Shown here in pieces: positions 41,875 through 50,313 of a stretch of 50,907 bases of DNA. The notes under the pieces were generated by a model. The model worked only from the letters and a program-made list of their open reading frames with translations. It ran no database searches and was not told the origin of the DNA. The DNA comes from Kineosporia sp. A_224. GTDB taxonomy: Bacteria > Actinomycetota > Actinomycetes > Actinomycetales > Kineosporiaceae. The translations under genes were made by a program, and so were the position numbers. Position 1 is the first letter of the stretch. Every line of letters begins with the position of its first letter. The DNA lies in the NCBI RefSeq assembly GCF_002198655.1, contig NZ_MWLN01000219.1:1-50907 (forward strand), read 5' to 3'.

Positions 41875-43679
41875 CAGGCGCTCACCTGCCGGGTCGGGTC
41901 GGGGTCGGTGCCGTCGGACAGACCGTCGGACAGACCGTCGGACGAGGGGGCACCGGTGCGGACGGGCGGGTAGTGCTCACCGGCCGCCCCGGCGGGTCGG
42001 TGCCGGTAGAACGGCTCGGTGATCGCCTCGAGCGGGGTGTTGCCGAGCACGAGGTCCGCGGCCTTCTCGGCGAGCATCATGACGGGCGCGTAGATGTTGC
42101 CGTTCGTCACGTACGGCATGACGGAGGCGTCGACGACGCGCAGCCCCTCGACGCCGTGCACGCGCATCGTCAGCGGGTCGACGACGGACTCCTCGTCGAC
42201 GCCCATCCGGGCCGTGCACGACGGGTGGAGCGCGGTCTCGCCCTCGTGGCCGACCCAGTCGAGGATCTGCTCGTCGGTCTCCACCTGCGCCCCGGGCGAG
42301 ATCTCGCCGCCGTCGAAGGGCGCCATCGCGGACTGGGAGAGGATCTCGCGGGTGCGGCGGACCGCCTCGACCCACTCGCGACGGTCCTGGTCGGTCGACA
42401 GGTAGTTGAAGAGCATCGACGGCTTGACGGTCGGGTCCGCGCTCCTGATCCGCAGGTGGCCGCGGGCGTCGGAGTACATCGGCCCGACGTGCACCTGGTA
42501 GCCGTGGCCGCCGGCGGGCGCCGTCCCGTCGTACCGGACCGCGATCGGCAGGAAGTGGTACATGAGGTTCGGGTACTCGACGTCCTCGTTGCTGCGGATG
42601 AAGCCGCCGGCCTCGAAGTGGTTCGTCGCGCCGGGCCCGCTGCGCAGGAACAGCCACTGCGCCCCGATGAGCGGCTTGTACCGGTGCTTGAGGTAGGGCT
42701 GCATCGTCACCGGCTGCGTCGCCGTGTGCTGGATGTAGACCTCGAGGTGGTCCTGCAGGTGCTCACCGACACCCGGCAGGTGGTGGACCATCTCGACGCC
42801 GAGCGGGCGCAGGTGCTCGGAGTTGCCGATGCCGGAGACCTGGAGCAGCTGCGGGGAGTTGATCGCGCCGCCGGCGAGGATCACCTCGCCCGCCTCGATG
42901 CGCTCGACGGAGCCCGCGGAGTAGCGGCCGGGCGCGCCGCCCCACAGCGGCGCCTTGGCGACCTCGACGCCGATCGCCTTCGTGCCGCGGAACAGCACCT
43001 TGGTGACGAACGCCCGGGTACGGACCTCGAGGTTGCCGCGGCCCTTGACCGGGTGCAGGTAGGCCCGGGCGGCGGACAGCCGGCGGCCGCGGTGGACGTT
43101 GCGGTCGAACGCCGAGAAGCCCTCCTGGCGGTACCCGTTGACGTCGTCCGTCAGCGGGTAGCCGGCCTGCTGGACAGCCTCGAGGAAGGCCCCGAAGAGC
43201 GGGTTCGTCGCCGGGCCGCGCTCGAGCACGAGCGGGCCGGAGTGACCGCGCCACACGTCCTCCGGCCCCGTCGCGAGGCAGTTCTCCATCCGCTTGAAGT
43301 ACGGCAGGCAGTGCGCGAAGTCCCAGGTCTGCATCCCCGGGTCGGCGGCCCAGCGCTCGTAGTCCATCGGGTTGCCGCGCTGGAAGATCATCCCGTTGAT
43401 GCTGCTGCTGCCACCGAGCACCTTGCCGCGGGCGTGGTAGATCTTCCGCCCGTGCATGAACGGCTCGGGCTCGGACTCGTACTGCCAGTCGTAGAACCGG
43501 CTGCCGATCGGGAACGGCAGGGCCGCTGGCATGTGGATGAAGACGTCCCACGGGTAGTCGCTGCGGCCGGCCTCGAGGACGAGCACCTTCGTGGTGCCGT
43601 CCGCGGAGAGCCGGTTGGCGAGCGCGCAGCCCGCCGAACCACCACCGACCACGATGACGTCGTACCGCTGACCGGACAC
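41874..43679 (-). CDS. GMC-family oxidoreductase, choline-dehydrogenase-like (BetA)
   Basis: 601 residues. FAD-binding [18 protein letters not shown] near the start, the GMC signature [40 protein letters not shown], and the catalytic region [11 protein letters not shown] (about 481-491) with [19 protein letters not shown]. This is the pattern of choline dehydrogenases, about 50 residues longer than usual because of a tail containing a SDGL repeat. GTG at 43679 with AAGGGA upstream. It starts the minus operon GMC-MTHFR-HAD. It could oxidise choline toward glycine betaine; no betaine-aldehyde dehydrogenase is in the window. Confidence 0.85.
   Translation of the reverse strand: MSGQRYDVIVVGGGSAGCALANRLSADGTTKVLVLEAGRSDYPWDVFIHMPAALPFPIGSRFYDWQYESEPEPFMHGRKIYHARGKVLGGSSSINGMIFQRGNPMDYERWAADPGMQTWDFAHCLPYFKRMENCLATGPEDVWRGHSGPLVLERGPATNPLFGAFLEAVQQAGYPLTDDVNGYRQEGFSAFDRNVHRGRRLSAARAYLHPVKGRGNLEVRTRAFVTKVLFRGTKAIGVEVAKAPLWGGAPGRYSAGSVERIEAGEVILAGGAINSPQLLQVSGIGNSEHLRPLGVEMVHHLPGVGEHLQDHLEVYIQHTATQPVTMQPYLKHRYKPLIGAQWLFLRSGPGATNHFEAGGFIRSNEDVEYPNLMYHFLPIAVRYDGTAPAGGHGYQVHVGPMYSDARGHLRIRSADPTVKPSMLFNYLSTDQDRREWVEAVRRTREILSQSAMAPFDGGEISPGAQVETDEQILDWVGHEGETALHPSCTARMGVDEESVVDPLTMRVHGVEGLRVVDASVMPYVTNGNIYAPVMMLAEKAADLVLGNTPLEAITEPFYRHRPAGAAGEHYPPVRTGAPSSDGLSDGLSDGTDPDPTRQVSA
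41911..41946. repeat. Three tandem 12-base repeats in the GMC gene tail
   Basis: CCGTCGGACAGA twice, then CCGTCGGACGAG. In frame this encodes the [11 protein letters not shown] stretch near the C-terminus of the GMC enzyme. The unit is a multiple of three, so copy changes would not break the frame. Confidence 0.85.
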
Positions 43680-43774
43680 GCTCGACGATCCCTTCGCCGC
43701 ACGGAAACGCCTGATGGGACGGCAGCGACGCCGCCCCGACGAGTCCCCCCAGGTTGCGGCGATCGTATCCGAGC

Positions 43775-43810
43775 GACGCGCTATACGGAACGGTGTGCGC
43801 GATACGCAAC
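43775..43810. promoter_or_regulatory. Candidate paired IclR-type sites upstream of the GMC operon
   Basis: Read on minus: GTTGCGTATCGCGCAC (43810-43795) and GTTCCGTATAGCGCGTC (43791-43775), side by side. Both share the GTTsCGTAT half with the perfect palindrome at the mttB/iclR promoter. They lie about 95-130 bases upstream of the GMC start in an otherwise gene-free 160-base gap. Confidence 0.35.
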
Positions 43811-43840
43811 AACGGCACCACCATGTGGGCCGACGCGTCG

Positions 43841-44584
43841 TCAGGGCGGCGGCAGGACGACGCCGAAGCCGCGGACGCCGAGCCGCACGAGCACCGGCCC
43901 CGGGGTCGTGAGGTCCCGGACGCGCGCCGAGGAGAGCACCTCGAGCTCGGCCAGGCGGCGGCGGTAGACGTCGTCGCCGGCCACCCGGGCCTCGTGGAGC
44001 GCCTGGGTGTTGAGCCAGACCTTCGCCCGGGACTCGCGGAGGAACCTCGCCGTCATCCGGCGGTTGAGCGGGGTCATCGCCCGGTCGAGCGCCCGCCGCG
44101 GGCCGGAGAGGCGGCGCAGCTCGCCGTCCTCGGCGGACACCCGGCGCGCGAGCACCTCGTCGATGCGCGCGTGGTCCCGCTCGCGGCGGGCGAGCAGACC
44201 GGGGTCGCCGAACTGGGTCGGCGAGATGACCCCGACGAGCGACTGCGGCAGGTCGTAGTTGATGTGGGCGTTCATGCCGAGCAGCACGTGGAGCACCGGC
44301 GGCGCGTCCCGGGCCGCCCCGAAGGCGATCCGCCACGGCCGCGGCGCGGACTTCGGGTCGATCCGGTGCGCGTCGAGGGCGTCGAGGTAGAGCTCGGCGA
44401 AGACGACGTCCCACCACTCGACCCACGGCGCGTCCTCGAACCGGCCGTCGTCGACGGCGTCCGCGACCGCCTGCGTCGTGCGCAGGTACGTCGCGAGGAA
44501 GAACCGCGCGGGGTCCCGGTCACGCTCCAGCACCGACAGCCGCTCGCGCATCCGCGCGACGACGCCGTCGACCGTGTCGCTCAC
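43841..44584 (-). CDS. DUF5995 protein
   Basis: 247 residues, all-helical. [17 protein letters not shown], the segment [17 protein letters not shown] and [13 protein letters not shown] are the hallmark of DUF5995, a family of unknown function common in actinobacteria; the His-Asn pattern of NAHINYDL suggests a buried polar or metal site. ATG at 44584. Standalone gene divergent from the chemoreceptor. Confidence 0.85.
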   Translation of the reverse strand: MSDTVDGVVARMRERLSVLERDRDPARFFLATYLRTTQAVADAVDDGRFEDAPWVEWWDVVFAELYLDALDAHRIDPKSAPRPWRIAFGAARDAPPVLHVLLGMNAHINYDLPQSLVGVISPTQFGDPGLLARRERDHARIDEVLARRVSAEDGELRRLSGPRRALDRAMTPLNRRMTARFLRESRAKVWLNTQALHEARVAGDDVYRRRLAELEVLSSARVRDLTTPGPVLVRLGVRGFGVVLPPP

Positions 44585-44845
44585 CGCACCTCCCGAGCAC
44601 GCCGCACCGCAAGGTCGGGCCCATCACACCATCCGGGACGGCGTGCTGTCCGGTCGGGCCGACCCGCAGCCCCGGCCGGCACTCCCCGCGCGACCGACCT
44701 CGGTAGCGATAACACCGGCGTCTGCGGTGAGCGGTCGTCAAGTGATGTGCGTCGCACGTCGATGTCGTTCTCGACCCAGCGACAGGGCTCCGCCCGGGGT
44801 CAGACCGTTCCAGGCAACACCGTCCCGTCAGGAGACCAGGCGCAG

Positions 44846-45982
44846 ATGTCCATCACCCAGCTGCTCAACGGGGGCGGCAAGCGCGCCGCCGCGGGGATCA
44901 CCGGCTACCTCGACGACCCGAAGAACCCCGTCAAGGCCACGCTGGACAGCCTCAACGCGAACTGCTTCATCGCGGACACCTCGCTCAACCTCGTCTACAT
45001 GAACCGCAAGGCGGCGCAGACGGTGCGGGCGCTCGGCCCCGCCGTCCGGCAGGCGTTCGGGATGTCCATCGAGGACCTCCTCGGCGGCTCCATCCACCGC
45101 TTCCACAAGGACCCGGCCCGGATCGACCGGATCCTCGCCGACCCCGCCGCGCTGCCCCGCGAGGCGGTCTTCAGCTTCGGCGGGATCACCCTGCGCACGC
45201 TCATCAACGCGATCACGGACGGCGAGGGCACCCGCCACGGGTTCGTCGTCATCTGGGACAACGTCTCCGAGCGCAACGGCCGCGCGGACACCTCGATCGG
45301 GGACGTCGACAGCGCCACCGACCGGCTCCGCGGGATCGTCGGGCACATCGTCCAGGTCGCGGCCGAGACCTCGAGCGCCTCGGACACCGCGGCCGCCGCG
45401 ACCGAGGAGCTGCGGGCGGCCGTCGCCGAGATCGCGCGCTCGTCGTCGGACGCCGTGACCCAGGTCCGGGCGGCCGTCCAGGCCACCGACGAGGGCGCCT
45501 CGACGCTGCGCGACCTGCAGCGCTCCAGCACCGAGATCGGCGACTTCCTGCGCCTCATCACGGGCGTCGCCGAGCAGACGAAGATGCTCGCCCTCAACGC
45601 GACGATCGAGGCGGCCCGGGCCGGCGAGGCCGGCAAGGGCTTCGCCGTCGTCGCCGACGAGGTCAAGCAGCTCGCCGGGACCACGGCCGCGTCGATCAGC
45701 GACATCGAGGCCCGGATCGCCGCCATCCAGCGGGCCGCCGACCTGGGCGTCCAGGCGCTGACGAACATCGAGACCCTCATCGGCACGATCAGCGAGAGCC
45801 AGAACACCGTGGCCGCCGCGATCGAGGAGCAGTCCGCCGTGACCACGGAGATCGCCCGTGCGCTCGAGGGCATCGCGAGCGGCGCGCGGGACACCGCGGC
45901 GCAGTCCGGCGACATCGAGCAGGCCGTCAGCGAGGTCAGCGAGCAGACGAAGATGCTCCACCGGATCATCCTCGACAGCTGA
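44846..45982 (+). CDS. Soluble methyl-accepting chemotaxis protein with PAS domain
   Basis: 378 residues. No membrane segment. Residues about 25-145 are PAS-like ([20 protein letters not shown], then the [15 protein letters not shown] and [12 protein letters not shown] strands). The remainder is a chemoreceptor signalling coiled coil with the conserved tip [20 protein letters not shown]-type sequence followed by [12 protein letters not shown] at 44846 after CAGGAG; an ATG at 44762 would add 28 residues. The upstream 261-base gap contains TAGCGATAAC near 44703, which may be part of a promoter. No che or flagellar gene is in the window. Confidence 0.88.
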   Translation: MSITQLLNGGGKRAAAGITGYLDDPKNPVKATLDSLNANCFIADTSLNLVYMNRKAAQTVRALGPAVRQAFGMSIEDLLGGSIHRFHKDPARIDRILADPAALPREAVFSFGGITLRTLINAITDGEGTRHGFVVIWDNVSERNGRADTSIGDVDSATDRLRGIVGHIVQVAAETSSASDTAAAATEELRAAVAEIARSSSDAVTQVRAAVQATDEGASTLRDLQRSSTEIGDFLRLITGVAEQTKMLALNATIEAARAGEAGKGFAVVADEVKQLAGTTAASISDIEARIAAIQRAADLGVQALTNIETLIGTISESQNTVAAAIEEQSAVTTEIARALEGIASGARDTAAQSGDIEQAVSEVSEQTKMLHRIILDS

Positions 45983-45990
45983 GCGGGGGC

Positions 45991-46100
45991 GTCGGGCGAC
46001 GTCGGGGGACGTCGGGGGACGTCGTCCTGTCGGGTCGTCGTTCTGTCGCGGCGTGGTCGTGTCGCGGCGTCGTCGTGTCGGGCCGTCGTCCTGTCGGACG
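45991..46100. repeat. Compound tandem repeats between chemoreceptor and patatin genes
   Basis: Three copies of a 10-base unit GTCGGGnGAC (45991-46020) run directly into five degenerate 16-base units of the form GTCGTCcTGTCGggnC (46021-46100). This fills the space between two convergent genes. Confidence 0.85.
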
Positions 46101-46115
46101 TCGCCGGACGGAGGC

Positions 46116-47033
46116 TCAGGCCCCGACGACGAGCCCCGACACCGCGAGGGCCCCGGCGGCCCGGCCGGCCTCGACGAGGCCGGCGGTGCGGGTGAAGTCC
46201 ATGAGGCCGCCCGGGCCGTCCGGCGCCGCGCCCAGCTCGACGTGGTGGAGCACCGTGCCGTCGAGCCGCGGCAGCGGCCGGCAGCGCATCGAGGCCGCGA
46301 GCGAGGCGACGAGGACGTCGAGCGCGCTGCGGACGCGCCAGGCGCCCGTCCCCGGGTGGGCCGCGACGTCGAGGAGCCAGATGTCCGTCGGGGCCAGGTC
46401 GAGCGCCCCCGCGACGGGGACGAGGTCGGTGACCCCGCCGTCGACGTGCTGCTCGGTCCGGACCGTGCCGTCGTCGTCGTACCCGGCGGGCAGGTGGACC
46501 GGCGGGAAGAGCCCGGGCAGGGCGGCCGAGGCGAGCAGGACGTCGGTGAGCGGACCGGTGCCGTGGTAGACGGCGCGGCCGGACGTCAGGGACGTCGTGA
46601 CGACCCGGAGCGGCACCGCGAGGTCGTCGAAGTCGTCGACGGGCAGCCAGTCGGCGAGCAGGCGGCGCAGCGGCTCCTCGGAGAACAGCGCCGGTCGGCG
46701 CGCGACGACGTTGCGCCACGTCGAGAGCCGGCCGCCGCCGAACACGTCCCGGCGCCGCAGGCCCGCCCACCGGTCGGCGAGCGCCTCGGCCCGCGCGGGG
46801 GTCGGGTCGACGGCGAGGTAGGCCCCGTTGAGCGCCCCGACGGAGCAGCCGACGATGCCGACCGGGTCGATCCCGGCGGTGAGCAGCGCGGCGAGCGCGC
46901 CGGCCTGGGCGGCGCCGCGGGCGCCCCCGCCGGACAGGACGACGACGTGCCTGCGGACGACGGGCACCGGGGGCGGGGCCGGCGCGCGGCGGCCCACCCG
47001 GACGCCCTCGCGCACCGCGGACCACATCGCCAC
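46116..47033 (-). CDS. Patatin-like phospholipase
   Basis: 305 residues. Oxyanion-hole motif SGGGARGAAQAG, nucleophile Ser in GCSVGALNG and the catalytic Asp in HVDGGVTD, the Ser-Asp dyad of patatin lipases. SAALPGLFPPV is another family stretch. The GTG at 47033 is chosen because GGAGGT lies six bases before it. A short Arg/Pro-rich N-terminus precedes the domain. Intracellular acyl hydrolase, lipid substrate unknown. Confidence 0.88.
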   Translation of the reverse strand: MAMWSAVREGVRVGRRAPAPPPVPVVRRHVVVLSGGGARGAAQAGALAALLTAGIDPVGIVGCSVGALNGAYLAVDPTPARAEALADRWAGLRRRDVFGGGRLSTWRNVVARRPALFSEEPLRRLLADWLPVDDFDDLAVPLRVVTTSLTSGRAVYHGTGPLTDVLLASAALPGLFPPVHLPAGYDDDGTVRTEQHVDGGVTDLVPVAGALDLAPTDIWLLDVAAHPGTGAWRVRSALDVLVASLAASMRCRPLPRLDGTVLHHVELGAAPDGPGGLMDFTRTAGLVEAGRAAGALAVSGLVVGA

Positions 47034-47187
47034 CGGCGGACCTCCGCTCGCCCTCGAGATGAGTTGGCGTCGTCGCGGCGGGCCGCACCCCACCGCGACG
47101 ACGCGCTGCTGGTCTATCGGCAGGAGGGGCCGCGAGGGTGAGCAGGTACGTCCGGTCTTTCGGCCGGCCGGGTGACCGGGCGGGCGG

Positions 47188-47523
47188 TCAGGGTGCGGCG
47201 GGTGCGGACCCCGGACGCTCGTCGTCCGCCGGCGGCACCTTCGCGGCCGCCGCCTGCTCGGCCGCTACCTGCTCGGCCGAGGGCAGGCCGACGGTGCCGG
47301 GCGGCGTCCACATCTGACCGTCCGGGCCGGGGCTGTACCGCACGTTCCGCAGGTGCTTGGCCATGCTCCGGACGAGGACGACGACCGCGAGCGCCAGGCA
47401 GAACACCGTGACGAACCCGAGCAGGCCCGGCGACACCTTGTCCGCGTTGGGCCCCTCCGGGTCGACGGCGAGCAGACCGCCGTGCAGACCGGTGAGCAGG
47501 CCGCTGTGCAGCGAGGCCGTCAT
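47188..47523 (-). CDS. Small membrane protein paired with mca
   Basis: 111 residues. One hydrophobic helix (about 33-53, LLGFVTVFCLALAVVVLV) followed by basic SMAKHLRNVRYSPGPD and a Pro/Ala-rich tail. A small membrane protein with this LRNVRY region is a regular neighbour of mca in actinobacteria; function unknown. The ATG overlaps the mca stop by one base (TGATG), so translation is coupled. Confidence 0.75.
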   Translation of the reverse strand: MTASLHSGLLTGLHGGLLAVDPEGPNADKVSPGLLGFVTVFCLALAVVVLVRSMAKHLRNVRYSPGPDGQMWTPPGTVGLPSAEQVAAEQAAAAKVPPADDERPGSAPAAP

Positions 47524-48401
47524 CACGCCACCTCGACCCGCTCGCGGACGCCCGCGAAGAGGTCGTCCTCGGGGGTCTCGGTCGGCACGTGCGACCGGGC
47601 CAGCTGGAAGTCCTCGGTCGGCCACACGCTGCGCTGGATCTCGGACGGGATGGAGAAGAACCAGCCGTCCGGGTCGATCTGGGTCGCGTGGGCCAGCAGG
47701 GCCTTGTCCCGCACCGGGAACCAGTCGGCGCACTCGACGCGCGTGGTGATGGTGACCTCCTCGCGGTCCTCCCAGCGCTGGAGCCACTCCGCGAACGGGG
47801 ACTCCAGACCGGCCGCGAGCATCGCCTCGTGGAAGCCGATGATCTTCGCGCGGGAGAAGCCGCGGTCGTAGTAGAGCTTGAGGGGCTGCCAGGGGGCGCC
47901 GGTCCCCGGGTAGCGCTCGTCGTCCCCGGCGGCCTCGAAGGCCTCCATGCTCACCTTGTGGGTCATGATGTGGTCCGGGTGCGGGTAGCCGCCGTTCTCG
48001 TCGTACGTCGTCATGACGTGCGGCCGGAACGACCGGACGAGGCGTACGAGCGGGGCCGCCGCGACGTGCAGCGGCTCGAGCGCGAAGCAGCCCTCGGGCA
48101 GCGGCGGCAGCGGGTCGCCCTCCGGCAGCCCCGAGTCGACGAAACCGAGCCACTCGTGCCGGACGCCGAGCGCCGCGACCGCGTTGGCCATCTCGACCCG
48201 GCGGTACTCGGCGATGTCCCGGAGCAGGTCCGGGTCGTCCTTGAGCTTCGGGTTGAGGATGTCGCCGCGTTCGCCGCCGGTGCACGTGACGACGAGCACC
48301 TCGACGCCTTCCGCGACGTACCGCGCCATCGTCGCCGCACCCTTGCTGGACTCGTCGTCCGGGTGCGCGTGCACGGCCATGAGCCGGAGCACCTCGCCCA
48401 C
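47523..48401 (-). CDS. mca: Mycothiol S-conjugate amidase
   Basis: 292 residues, the normal Mca length. Cleaves mycothiol-toxin conjugates to release mercapturic acids for export. Zn-site motifs of the PIG-L/MshB fold: [13 protein letters not shown] (about 10-22) and [12 protein letters not shown]. Also [17 protein letters not shown]. The C-terminal [23 protein letters not shown] distinguishes Mca from MshB. GTG at 48401 with GGGAGG upstream; longer in-frame starts run through a structured GC-rich leader and are rejected. Confirms that the host makes mycothiol. Confidence 0.94.
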   Translation of the reverse strand: MGEVLRLMAVHAHPDDESSKGAATMARYVAEGVEVLVVTCTGGERGDILNPKLKDDPDLLRDIAEYRRVEMANAVAALGVRHEWLGFVDSGLPEGDPLPPLPEGCFALEPLHVAAAPLVRLVRSFRPHVMTTYDENGGYPHPDHIMTHKVSMEAFEAAGDDERYPGTGAPWQPLKLYYDRGFSRAKIIGFHEAMLAAGLESPFAEWLQRWEDREEVTITTRVECADWFPVRDKALLAHATQIDPDGWFFSIPSEIQRSVWPTEDFQLARSHVPTETPEDDLFAGVRERVEVA

Positions 48402-48426
48402 GCCACTGCCTCCCTGGTCGTTCGCC

Positions 48427-48478
48427 GGTCCCCCCGGAGGGAGGTCCCCCCTCCCAGGGCGAAGCCGCCCCGGGGGAC
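48427..48478. other. Cluster of GC-rich stem-loops upstream of mca
   Basis: GGGAGG/CCTCCC (48439-48444 with 48550-type partner at 48450-48455) and GGGCG/CGCCC (48457-48461 with 48466-48470) form two adjacent hairpins. Outer GTCCCCC/GGGGGAC segments can enclose both. It lies in the mca leader or promoter region; an interspersed palindromic element is possible. Confidence 0.4.
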
Positions 48479-48540
48479 AATCATTCCCGACGCTACGCCG
48501 CCGGTCCGACACCGGCCCGGCGGGGCACGAGGAGGACGAC

Positions 48541-48954
48541 GTGACGCTCGCCGACGGGGCCGCCGGCCCGCGCCGCCCCGAGGGCCGCTACGGCCCGGTC
48601 CGGCGCCCGCCGAGCCGCCGCACGCTCGTCGGAGCCGCGGCGGCCGCCCTCCTGCTCGCCGTCGGCTGGTTCGCCTACATCGCCTTCGGCCCGGGCAACA
48701 CCGGGGTGCACTACCTCGACATCGGGTACGAGGTCGTGGCCGACACCGAGGTCCGGGTGACCTTCGAGGTCCAGAAGGCCCCGTCGGCGACCGCGGTGTG
48801 CACCGTCCGCGCGCTCAACGTGGGGTTCGCCGAGGTCGGGCGCACCGACGTCCGCATCCCCGCGGCGCCGGACGGCGCGGTGACCGTCACGGCCGTCGTG
48901 CCGACGAGCGAGCGCGCCGTGAGCGGGAATGTCAAGGCCTGCGCCCTCGGGTGA
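48541..48954 (+). CDS. DUF4307 membrane-anchored protein
   Basis: 137 residues. Basic N-terminus with [12 protein letters not shown], one membrane helix (about 30-48), then an extracytoplasmic domain with [18 protein letters not shown], a Cys in [11 protein letters not shown], a GRTDVRIP stretch and a final Cys near the C-terminus. This is the DUF4307 layout, conserved in actinobacteria and usually found divergent from mca, as here. GTG start with GAGGAGG. Function unknown. Confidence 0.88.
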   Translation: MTLADGAAGPRRPEGRYGPVRRPPSRRTLVGAAAAALLLAVGWFAYIAFGPGNTGVHYLDIGYEVVADTEVRVTFEVQKAPSATAVCTVRALNVGFAEVGRTDVRIPAAPDGAVTVTAVVPTSERAVSGNVKACALG

Positions 48955-49079
48955 GCCTTGCTAGGCTCGACGCTTCACCTACCTGACCGAGGGTCCGCAT
49001 CGGCGGGCCGGGTCAGACGCGTGCCGGGAACAGGCCCGGCCGTGCGGCACAGGCCGACAGCACGTGGAACGGAGGCATC

Positions 49080-49571
49080 GTGACCGAGACGACGAGCGTC
49101 CAGTGGTTGACGCAGGAGGCCTACGACCGCCTCAAGGCCGAGTACGAGTACATGTCGGGTGATGGCCGCACCGAGATCGCGAAGAAGATCGAGGAGGCGC
49201 GCCTCGAGGGCGACCTCCGCGAGAACGGCGGGTACCACGCCGCCAAGGAGGAGCAGGGCAAGCAGGAGGCCCGGATCCGGGTCCTGCGCCACCTGCTCGA
49301 GAACGCCAAGGTGGGCGACGCCCCCCAGAACGCGGACGACGGCATCGCCCCCGGGATGGTCGTGACGATCGACCTCGCCGGCGACGAGACGACCTTCCTC
49401 CTCGGCAGCCGCGAGGTCGCGGGTGACACCGACCTCGACGTCTACAGCGAGAAGAGCCCGCTCGGCTCGGCGATCCTCGGCGCGAAGATCGGCGACAAGG
49501 TGGCCTACACCGCGCCGAACGGCACCGAGATCCCGGTCGTCATCAAGGACGCCAAGCCCTACAGCGGCTGA
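49080..49571 (+). CDS. greA: Transcription elongation factor GreA
   Basis: 163 residues. N-terminal coiled coil (AYDRLKAEYEYMSGDGR, EIAKKIEEARLEGDLRENGGY with the acidic tip residues) and C-terminal domain with GMVVTIDLAGDE, SPLGSAILGAKIGDKVAYTAP. It rescues backtracked RNA polymerase by stimulating transcript cleavage. GTG at 49080 after GGAGG. A TAGGCT -10-like element at 48962-48967 implies a leader of roughly 110 bases that can form GC stems. Its usual actinobacterial place beside DUF4307 and mca is kept. Confidence 0.95.
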   Translation: MTETTSVQWLTQEAYDRLKAEYEYMSGDGRTEIAKKIEEARLEGDLRENGGYHAAKEEQGKQEARIRVLRHLLENAKVGDAPQNADDGIAPGMVVTIDLAGDETTFLLGSREVAGDTDLDVYSEKSPLGSAILGAKIGDKVAYTAPNGTEIPVVIKDAKPYSG

Positions 49572-49583
49572 GCGGCCCGCGGG

Positions 49584-50225
49584 TCAGGTCCCGGCGCGCA
49601 GGTCGGCCGGGACGTCGGCCGACCAGGCGATCCCACGGAACGACGCGGTGCAGCCCTCGCCGAGCGGGGACTGCGCCGACAGGCCGAGCCGGACCGAGTC
49701 CGGCTCGGCCTTCGCGTCGGCGAGGCCGAACAGGCGCAGCAGGTCCCAGCGGCCGTCCTGCTCGACGTGGAACGCGAAGGCCCCGCCGCCCACCGAGCAG
49801 ACCCGCAGCCGGACCGGACCGGCCGCGACCCGGTGGTTGCAGTCGTCCGACGTCCCGTCGGTGACGACGCTCACGAGCGTCTCCTGGCCGAGCGGGTTCC
49901 GTTCCAGGGCCAGCTTCGCCCAGGACCGGTCGTTGACGAACACGTAGAGCGCGGCGGCGTCGAACTGCGTCGTGCCGTCCATGGCGGCCGTCGCCGTGAG
50001 GCAGGCCCGCGCCGGACCCGCCGGGGCACCCTCACCCGTCGTGCCGACCGGGCCGAGCAGGATCGGCGCGTTCCCTGCCGCGACGTGCACTCCGGACGGG
50101 TCGACGAACCAGTCGGTGAGCCGGCCGGCCGTGACCGTGAGGACGCCGTCCGCCCAGGTGCCGGCGGCCGGGGCGCCGGGGACGGGGAGCCAGTCGAAGG
50201 CCGGGGCGCCGTCGGTGAGATCCAT
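49584..50225 (-). CDS. DUF1349 (concanavalin-like) protein
   Basis: 213 residues, beta-rich, no signal peptide. FDWLPVPGAPA at the start, the DWFVDPSG stretch, AALYVFVNDRSWAKLALERN, VSVVTDGTSDDCNH and GLSAQSPLGEGCTASF match DUF1349, a jelly-roll family related to sugar-binding lectins; function unknown. The ATG at 50225 is preferred because TAGGGT lies seven bases upstream, the leaderless layout. Convergent with greA, only 12 bases apart. Confidence 0.88.
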   Translation of the reverse strand: MDLTDGAPAFDWLPVPGAPAAGTWADGVLTVTAGRLTDWFVDPSGVHVAAGNAPILLGPVGTTGEGAPAGPARACLTATAAMDGTTQFDAAALYVFVNDRSWAKLALERNPLGQETLVSVVTDGTSDDCNHRVAAGPVRLRVCSVGGGAFAFHVEQDGRWDLLRLFGLADAKAEPDSVRLGLSAQSPLGEGCTASFRGIAWSADVPADLRAGT

Positions 50226-50242
50226 GCCCGGCACCCTACGCG

Positions 50243-50283
50243 GAGCGGCCCGGACCCCGTCGGGGACGGGATCCGGGCCGCTC
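50243..50283 (-). terminator. Strong GC hairpin terminator
   Basis: GAGCGGCCCGGA (50243-50254) pairs with TCCGGGCCGCTC (50272-50283), a perfect 12-pair stem. The loop itself contains CCCCGTC/GACGGG pairing. It lies 30 bases after the stop of the partial minus-strand gene. No T-run. Confidence 0.65.
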
Positions 50284-50313
50284 GGGCCGACGCCTCGGGA
50301 GGGCGCCGGACCG

